A DNA stretch of 64,000 bases from Metridium senile (Eukaryota; Cnidaria; Anthozoa; Actiniaria; Metridiidae), in assembly GCA_949775045.1 (NCBI GenBank), contig OX459103.1, forward strand, positions 12,136,605-12,200,604, read 5' to 3'. The notes under the pieces were generated by a model. The model saw nothing but the letters and a program-made list of their open reading frames with translations. It was not told the DNA's origin and ran no database searches. Shown here in pieces: positions 56,700 through 64,000 of this stretch (its first letter is position 1; each line of letters opens with the position of its first letter). Both the position numbers and the translations under genes were made by a program.

Positions 56700-56995
56700 C
56701 ACGCATTAAAAAGGGTGGGAGGAAAAGAAAGGAAGTAAACATGAAATAAATACAGAATGATCGATGGAAGGAGGAAAGGAAGTATGGATGGAAGGGTGGA
56801 CGGATTTAAGTAAGAAACAAAGGAAAAACGAAAAGAAGGAAAGAAAGAGGGAAGGAAGGAAGAATGGAAGAATGGAAGAAATTAAAAAAATTAAAAAAGG
56901 AAGGAGGGAACAGAAGGAGAAGAAAGAGAACAGAATGAAATAAAAAGCAAGACAAGGAAATACAAAAATAAATGTACGTATAAATGTGAAGGTAG
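56700..56995. repeat. GGAA/GAAA-rich low-complexity tract
   Basis: Purine-rich (GGAAGGAAG, GAAAGAAAG) stretch in the 5' intron, equivalent to 51,400-51,660 in segment A. Confidence 0.7.
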
Positions 56996-57015
56996 GGAGT
57001 GCATAGTATTCTTAC

Positions 57016-57065
57016 CTGTGTATAACATCTAAAGTGATCATGAACGAAAGCAAGAAACCAAGCGG
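57016..57065 (-). other. Untranslated first exon of GPCR copy B
   Basis: Donor GTAAGA at 57,015; the acceptor is at about 56,369 (GAATTGTAG). The exon 5' end is estimated from the TATA box. Confidence 0.5.
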
Positions 57066-57075
57066 ATGGTCAACT

Positions 57076-57083
57076 TATTTATA
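57076..57083 (-). promoter_or_regulatory. TATA box of GPCR copy B
   Basis: TATAAATA on the minus strand, in the same conserved context as copy A. Confidence 0.55.
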
Positions 57084-57582
57084 CATTGAGTATTTTAATA
57101 TTTATTGAAAATTATTTCTCGGAATCAACAGCATCTGTATTTCTACATGACTGACCATTTAATTAAATGTATGAGAGTGTGCGCATCACGGTGAAAAGAA
57201 ATGTTTGTACATAATGATAGTATAATATACAAAGTGAATGTATGCAATAGACCTTTTCACTGTTTGAATCGAGCAACCCCAGACTCGATAGCGTGTAATA
57301 TATTCTTCACAATTTGACTACAGCCCGTGGAATATTGAAGTGTTTCAATTAGCTCCAATTGATTAATAATGTGTACATTCCTTGAATTGCCCCGAACTAG
57401 TTAAATTGTAAAGATATATAAATAGGTTTCTATTTTAACTTTTTTATTATATTGTTTTCAAATACAAAATAAAAAAGAATACATAGCCTTGAAATATAAC
57501 AAAGGTGGAATAACCAACAAAAAGGCAAAATATTTACAATATTTTTCTTTAGATAGTATTGTTTAGTATATGTGTTGCACAC

Positions 57583-60500
57583 AATGCCGAAAGGCATTGT
57601 GCTGCTGTGTTGTCAAAACATTGTTTGCAGTGTTGAGGACTCAGTTCTTGTCTTTTCCTTAGTTAACGGGAATTTGTACTCGCAGAACTGAAAATGTTCA
57701 AAAGCTATCAGGATTATAAAATGTTTTTCGGGGTTGCACGATTGAAGTTAAGCTCCAGCGCAGCTTGAAAACAGACCGACACCAAGGGCTGCACTGGACT
57801 GGGCTAGATTGAAGTGAGTCTCCTAACACCCGTCAAACGACTGCCCAAACGTGGCAAAATGTTCACAGCGGTAAATTTGCCATTGTAAACATTAGGAATT
57901 TCGGACTACAGTGTTTGAAGTCGATTTATAAAAAAATTCCCTGAATACTATCAGCTTGAAGTTTATAGAAATGGAATTAACCCAAGAGGAGGAGAGGACT
58001 TAACCGAGATGTCTTAACGAAGAGGAAAACCTTACCGGAGATGGAGAGGACTTCCCGGAGAGAACTTAACGGAGAGGATAACCTTACCGAAGATGGAGAG
58101 ATGGAGAGGACTTCCCGGAGAGGACTTAACGGAGATGATAACCTTACCAAAGAGGGAGAGGTCTTAAAGGAGAGGACTAACCGGACTAGAGGGCGGGATT
58201 AGTGGGGAGTTTTCGAGGAGTTTCCGATGATTTTCCGAAGACTTCCCAGAGAGCATGGGTTGATCCAATGACCACCCCTCTCCCATCAATCAATTTTTCC
58301 GTTTTTTCGAATTCCAAACAAGTTTGATTCTTCCATCAACACCAATTTTCATTTATAGTTGATTTCCAAAAATTGTTGAATTTACTGTTGTATTCATCCA
58401 AAAAAGCTGTCAGAAAGAGAGATTTTTCGCAAATTGGATTTTGTCGACGGAAAGTAAAACAATTTAAAATCTATATCTAAAAAAAGAAAATCACACAAAG
58501 CCCAGAACTGCTAATGAGTCAACGATTCTCTTGTAACTGAGATTTATTGGATTCTCTGCATGCTACCTACAGAATCTCATACAATATGGCTGATTTATCG
58601 CAGCTGTCTTCTTAGATGACAATTCATTTCGAATGAAATGTTTCTTCCAAATTTGTTTAACCTTCCGCTTAAGCACATTTTGGTGATCCAAATTCAGCTT
58701 GAGTGATCTTCTTTTGTGTTTTAATTAATTCCTTTCCCACTAAATTCCAAAAGTCACGACAACGTTCTTGTAATTAGGTGTATATTAATATAGGGTCGGG
58801 GTCCTGGTTTTACTACATGCCGAAAAGCATGCATTGTGGTGCATTGTTTGCGGTTCTAACGGGACTCAGTTCTGGACTTTTCCTTACTTAACGGAGGCCT
58901 GTTATTGGTCCAAATCTCGCCTAATCTCGCCTAGCCTCGCCTAATCCCGCAAGCAGAAAAATCCCAAAATGTCTAATCTCGCCTAATCTCGCCTGATCCC
59001 GCCTGATCCCGCCTGATCCCGCCTAACCTCGCAAATTGAAAATCCCAAAATGTCCTAATCTCGTTTTGAAAACGACCCCTAAAAGGTACGCACAGATGAA
59101 AATAACTGATAAAGTCTTGTCGATTTCTACACCAACAAAGCAACAAAACAGAGTAAAAATGACTCTTACAGGTACGAAATCATGTTACGTAACTGATTTT
59201 TGAATCCTAAAAGGACCCTAAACGTTACGCACAGGAAATATTTTTACCCTAAAAGGTACGCCGATCACCCCTACCACTTGGACAGAGGGATTACCCCCCC
59301 CCCTTTTTTTTTCAATGGCGCCTATCAGGACTATCAAGTTTTTCGGGGTTGCACGATTGAAGTTAGAACCCTACGCAGCTGGAAAAAAAGACACCAAGGG
59401 CTGCGCAGGACTGGGCTACATTGAGTCGAGTCCGCCTTGAGTGATCCCAAAGGGGGGGAGGGAGGTCAAATGAACAGCCTTAATTAAAAAAGAAGAAAAA
59501 GGAAAACTAACACATGTGACATTTAAAAAGAAATATTTATTGAGGATAACTGCATGTACAAATTACTTCGACGAAGGGCTAAAGCTCAACGTCAATAAAG
59601 TTAAGTTAACATTTTTTACGGATTTATAAATTTCACTATATCACCTACAATTTAACAACATCAACACTATTATTTAATCAATAGGCTCACCATTAAGTAG
59701 ACCTTCAACATTATTTAAATCACTCAGTTATATTTCTTAAATAATGAAACTACTGGTCTATAAAACAATGATCTCGATATTGATCAATACAGCAATTGTA
59801 TTTTTTTTTATTCCATAGAACAGGAACTACAGGAACATTCATGGGAGTTGTATCTAAGTACATATAATATATAAATCTACATCAGGTTTTTGTTCTCGTT
59901 ATCCTTTCCTCTTTCATGTTCAAATTCCAAAGCTGTAAGTCTTCCTGGTTGCCTTACGTGAACCCCTACCACTTGGACCCTGCCTCAATTCCTCCTCTCG
60001 TTTCGATGGTTTGCAGGATTTTGACGACATCTCATCCTACGTAAGATCTCAGACCTGAACTCACGCATGCGTACTACGTAAACGATGAAAGTGAGGAAAG
60101 AGTTGCCATAACGAAGACATTTAAGTGGCTTTGCTAAAGAAACAATAATATCCCATTTGGCATTTGGACAGCTTACATAAAGTAAACAGACATTCAAATA
60201 GACCATTAATCCCATAAATGGAATCCATGCTATCAAACTGATAAGCGTGACAACAGCCAGCGTAACAGTAAGCTTCTTGTTACTTTGATGGATTGCGTGA
60301 TTGTGTGGTACATTCCTCTTGAAGGAGAATTTTATCCAGATAATGCAATATGAAATTGCGACAATAGAAATTGGACTTGCAATTGCTATGATTGGGTAAA
60401 TCAAATTAAAGATCTGTTCGGTCTGCGGGTCGGTAATAATGTATGGTGCCAAGTATAGGCACAGTGCAAACACGAGAGCAATAGCCCACGCTACACATAT

Positions 60501-60960
60501 CCCAACACCATAGGCGACGGTACCCAAAGTGCGATGTCTGAAGGGATAATATGTTGCATAACCTCGTTCAATGGCTACTATGGCTAGGCCAAACAAAGAT
60601 GCCGTTGCGAAGAAGGGATCCTGTGTTCTATAAATGTAGTCAAATGTCTGGTTTTTAGCAGAGTCCCCAACGATTTGTAGGTAAGCATACATGGGTACAG
60701 ATACCAAACCAACAAAGAGATCAGCAACAGCCAGGTTAACTATCAATGAGTATTTACGACAACGTAGGCGAAGAGTGCTTGTAAATATCACTATAGCAAC
60801 GCCGTTGACTGTTACTATGACAACTGCTTGTGCTACAAAAACCCACGCCATGAAATGCATTCTGGAAAATGTAGTCCTGCAATTAAGATAAAAATTTGAA
60901 TAAAAATGACATATGGTATATATATTATACACTGACAGCTATGACAAAAAAATATATAGT
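57583..60960. repeat. Duplicated segment C
   Basis: Near-identical to 53,071-56,450 at an offset of about 4.5 kb. It ends soon after the GPCR start, beyond which the 5' intron differs. Confidence 0.9.
59985..60860 (-). CDS. Class A GPCR, amine/melatonin-receptor-like, copy C (intact)
   Basis: 291 residues starting MHFMAWVF at 60,860; the acceptor TTAATTGCAG lies at 60,877-60,878, so the longer frame up to 60,932 is intron sequence. Same seven-helix layout as copy B. Differences: ERG instead of ERV at the end of TM3 (an unusual loss of the large residue at 3.51), Pro after Asp 3.32, and a distinct loop 3/TM7 block (NVCLLYVSCPNAKWDIIVSL, then GNSFLTFIVY, which loses the second Asn). The 5' exon is 2.2 kb upstream because of inserted elements. 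Confidence 0.87.
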   Translation of the reverse strand: MHFMAWVFVAQAVVIVTVNGVAIVIFTSTLRLRCRKYSLIVNLAVADLFVGLVSVPMYAYLQIVGDSAKNQTFDYIYRTQDPFFATASLFGLAIVAIERGYATYYPFRHRTLGTVAYGVGICVAWAIALVFALCLYLAPYIITDPQTEQIFNLIYPIIAIASPISIVAISYCIIWIKFSFKRNVPHNHAIHQSNKKLTVTLAVVTLISLIAWIPFMGLMVYLNVCLLYVSCPNAKWDIIVSLAKPLKCLRYGNSFLTFIVYVVRMREFRSEILRRMRCRQNPANHRNERRN

Positions 60961-61167
60961 TTAAATTAGTATTATGCACTTCAATATAACAATACACCTG
61001 TACTTAAAGATAAATTGAGTTTAGCAAGTTTAATTAATCAAGACATTTTATAGACATATCGTATCCATTTACACATATAGACATACATTCCATTTATTAC
61101 TTTCCGAGTAACAAACACCAACTGCATTAAGATGGATATTTATTCTGATATCCCAAACAACGCAATC

Positions 61168-61966
61168 GGAATTTCAACAAATTTAGTCCACGGGATGTTT
61201 TTTTGGAAAGGATACAAGTCGGCAAAACTTTGTCAGTTTTCGTGCAAAACTTTTAATTTTTACTGCTGAGCACGCTAACGAAAAAATCTGAGATAGATTT
61301 TTTTTATTTTTTAGCTATCAAAAGTTTATCATATTTTCAAGTACGCCTCTAAATTTTATATCGATTGAAATATTTTGAGGCGGTCAAATAAAATTCGGAA
61401 CGTTGGTATATTTGCCTTCGCTTTGCAGCGGCAGGTTTGTTTTTATTTCACCTTCTTCGAGTTATACATATTTGCATGCTTTTTTGCGAAACGCACGCTG
61501 ACTAACCAAGCGTCATAATTCAATATTTCAAAGTTTACAGAAGGTATTAAAACTTCAATTTAGTAAACTTACTACAGAACCTGTTTCCTCTCTTCCACGT
61601 TTCATTCTTTTTATATTTTCTTTGTTAGCCAAACAAATATCTGCCCTTCGTTTGCGTGATTTGCTATTATTGACCATTTTCTGCTTGTTTTTATAACACA
61701 GGAACCATATCAAGCGAAGATTTATACATGTGCAAACATTAGTGAGCATAAACAGTAGTAATATTCTAGCTTTCCTTATAATCAAAGTTTTGCGAGGTGT
61801 GATTTAAAATATCGGCGTACTTGAAAATATGATAAACTTTTGATAGCTAAAAAAATAAAAAAAAGCAGTAAAAATAAGAAGTTTTGTACGAAAACTGACA
61901 AAGTTTTGCCGACTTGTATCCTTTCCAAAAAAACATCCCGTGGACTAAATTTGTTGAAATTCACAG
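61168..61966. mobile_element. Foldback element, 0.8 kb
   Basis: Arms of about 150-180 bp (GAATTTCAACAAATTTAGTC, CATCCCGTGG, CAAAGTTTTGCCGACTTGTA and complements) around a 0.45-kb centre. It lies in the 5' intron of GPCR copy C. Confidence 0.8.
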
Positions 61967-62569
61967 AAAATTTAGAAATATGTCCTGTTAATACCTGGCT
62001 GGAAGGATTTAGATGTATCTTTTCAAAGTCCGTTGTTATCGGTAAATATTATAAAACGATGAATTTTTGCACTGAAAAAAATTGTCCCCTTTTTATTCAA
62101 AATCGGTGAGATAATTTGTTTTTAAACTTTGCCAGATTGTTGACCTAGATAACAGCTTTAAAGTAGGCTATGTCGTTTTAAAAGTTTAGGTCGATTTTTC
62201 CCAAAAATAGGCTACGTCATAGAAATTAGGCGGCGTTATCATTTGTCTGCTAAAATATTATCGATTTTATTAAAAATAACTTTTTAAAAAACTTTATTCT
62301 ATATGTAGACAAATGTTAACAAATAATGTCAAAATACTCTCCGACGCGGGAACTACGGCCTTTCAAACGTCGCTGGGTGAACGCGAAAATTAATGACCCG
62401 AGCCTCCTTAAACAAAATAATGCTCTTAAACGGTTAAAATACATCCAAAATGACACCAAATACATTTAACAACAACAGATATGTTCAAGTTTATTTCAAC
62501 AATAAATATGTATTTTTACTATTATTTTGTCTCGTATATTTACTGTAAAAATGAATTGTTTGGGCTGAT

Positions 62570-62830
62570 TGTACAATACCGCACAAAATATTAATACCGC
62601 AAAAAATTTAACAAAAACGAAAAAACCTACAAATTAGTAAATGTATTTTGGAAATACCACAATACCGTAGTTAATCTTTCCTTTTAGCGAATATCGGAGC
62701 CCAAAACGACGAAAAACCTTGTACCGCAAATACGTAAGAAACCCCAATACCGTAGTCAAATTAGAAATTACCAAAATACCGTGCCTGGAACGACCAAACC
62801 GTATCACCGCAAGTCCCAATGATCCCAAAG
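62570..62830. repeat. Degenerate ATACCGCA/ATACCGTAG repeat
   Basis: At least seven AATACCG words at irregular spacing; similar to 21,220-21,430. Confidence 0.5.
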
Positions 62831-63037
62831 CTCGTGAAAGACACACAGGGAAGTGATATACGTCAAATAATGTTGTTTTATCAATAAAAAAATACCACAC
62901 AAAAATACTTTGCAGCAAGTCTTATAACAACAAATTGTGAAGCACGCAGTAGTAGGGTAAGGTGAAAATCAAATTCTTACAGGTTCTGGGTTCGAGAATG
63001 CCTACAGTTGTTCTAAACATATTTGGGAATTAGAAAG

Positions 63038-63070
63038 AGACAAAGGAAGGAAGGAAGGAAGGAAGGAAGG
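63038..63070. repeat. (GGAA)n microsatellite
   Basis: About seven GGAA units just upstream of the donor of GPCR C exon 1 (intronic side). Confidence 0.9.
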
Positions 63071-63115
63071 GACAACAGAATAGATTGTATAATTTAAGAC
63101 AGAAAGAGTTCTTAC

Positions 63116-63188
63116 CTGCAACAGTGTGTATTTCTACTGTTAACACCAGTGATCTTGAAATTTGAAAGTAAGCAAGCAAGCAAGCAAG
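63116..63188 (-). other. Untranslated first exon of GPCR copy C
   Basis: Donor GTAAGA at 63,115 in the same context as copies A and B, with an AGCAAGCAAGCAAG tract inside. The 5' end is estimated. Confidence 0.45.
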
Positions 63189-63210
63189 CAAGTAAGCATG
63201 TAGATGGTCA

Positions 63211-63220
63211 ACTTATACAG
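63211..63220 (-). promoter_or_regulatory. TATA-like box of GPCR copy C
   Basis: CTGTATAAGTTGACC on the minus strand corresponds to the TATAAATAAGTTGAC block of copies A and B, with a changed TATA core. Confidence 0.45.
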
Positions 63221-64000
63221 TGGATATTAAATAAGTCTTATGAAAACAGCATGCAACTGCTATCAAACATGACTGACCGTTTAATGAGACATACAGTTAA
63301 TGAAATAATGATGAAAAGGAAATAAAAAGTTTACAACACTAACTTCAATGGAAAGAACAAGCGAGGAGTCAGGAATCCTGATCATCTTATTCAAAAGTCA
63401 TAAGCCCGTTCGTCATGTTAAAAAACAAATTGCATATCCAAGCTGGTAGAGCCACAGGTAGCTTAATTACTCGAACTGATATGATGATTTTTAAAAGCAA
63501 ATTGTTTTTATTCATTGAGCGCGAGGACGGGTTTCCTGTGGTACCTGTGATTGAGTGCGCAAGGATGGGGTTCCTGTGGTGATTAGCAATCGATTTTAAA
63601 CAATTATTGGATGAGGTTTTTGAGATATCCAGAATAAACAAGGTCGACACTTGCCAAGACCTTGATTATTGGGATGTCACAAAAACAAATTCAATAATTG
63701 TATTATTATATATTGTTTACGAAAAAAATTATAAAAGAAATATTTTTGATACAAAAACTCAGCTATTAGCTTACAATATGCTTCAAATAATGTTTACATT
63801 GTCGCGATTTTAAAAGGAAACTCATTGCTTATAATGTCGAATATTGTGCCTCTTTAATTTACAATCCTGTTTAGGCTGGATGCTTTCTAGGTCCCATCGA
63901 GCAAGGCAAGAAGTGTCCTTTCTTTTCTCGACATAAAAAGACTTCAAAACATTGGCTAAATCTTCGTTTCGTTTAGCTTTTCAAAGTTTGTCTCTCCCAT
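63221..64000. other. Terminal stretch without a recognised gene
   Basis: AT-rich. Contains two GAT(G/A)GG-TTCCTGTGGT repeats (63,526-63,585). The reading frames here are short and without family features. Confidence 0.5.

Larger units (their letters stand above)
53044..57580. repeat. Duplicated segment B
   Basis: About 4.5 kb repeated almost exactly as 57,583-60,960: divergent 250-bp segment, GGAGAGGACTTAACGGAG-type short repeats (53,470-53,690), shared spacer, ORF segment, GPCR. Confidence 0.9.

Noticed and set aside
60861..60932. 24-residue N-terminal extension of GPCR copy C
   Set aside because: A splice acceptor at 60,877 lies inside it and copy B lacks the extension; it is intronic and UTR sequence.
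62634..62918. 94-residue minus-strand ORF
   Set aside because: Lies over the ATACCGC degenerate repeat; low-complexity origin.

Overview
This is a 64 kb window of an AT-rich, intron- and transposon-dense animal genome. Spliced genes with GT-AG introns, class A GPCRs, a tubulin-type cytosolic carboxypeptidase, a non-LTR retrotransposon, tRNA-derived SINEs and many hairpin MITEs all point to a metazoan. The look of the MITEs and of the GPCRs suggests a cnidarian (anthozoan-like); that placement is inference and no species is claimed.

Positions 1-42,190 are occupied by one large minus-strand gene, a cytosolic carboxypeptidase of the CCP2/AGBL2 type. I traced 30 coding exons by splice sites, reading phase and protein similarity. 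They join into one uninterrupted frame of about 1,149 codons that runs out of the window at the left edge. The M14 catalytic signature is complete (H371, E374, H467, E540). Almost everything else in this half is intronic mobile DNA: hairpin MITEs, two SINE copies, nested TIR elements and tandem arrays. Two of the arrays are duplicated splice-acceptor segments of the host gene and a third abuts an acceptor.

Intron 8 (20,613-30,109) holds a roughly 9 kb mobile unit: a decayed EnSpm/CACTA-like transposase on the minus strand (21,558-24,202) and a divergently transcribed multi-exon accessory gene on the plus strand (27,181-29,273), separated by two near-identical inverted 740-751 bp arms. Its outer ends resemble those of a smaller element at 17,226-18,782 that carries a piggyBac-like fragment. 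Intron 2 (35,664-41,423) holds a TIR element with THAP-like and SAP-like fragments, into which a LINE with an intact 1,025-aa endonuclease/RT ORF has inserted.

Positions 42,191-48,000 are mostly TIR elements and unrecognised DNA, and must contain any upstream 5' exon and promoter of the carboxypeptidase gene.

Positions 48,170-63,220 hold three tandem, minus-strand class A GPCR copies. The first (50,068-50,911) is a pseudogene; the second (55,482-56,351) and third (59,985-60,860) are intact. Each has an untranslated 5' exon with a TATA box. The duplicated flanks also carry five copies of a roughly 250 bp segment, one of which holds an open reading frame.

The last kilobase has no recognisable gene.
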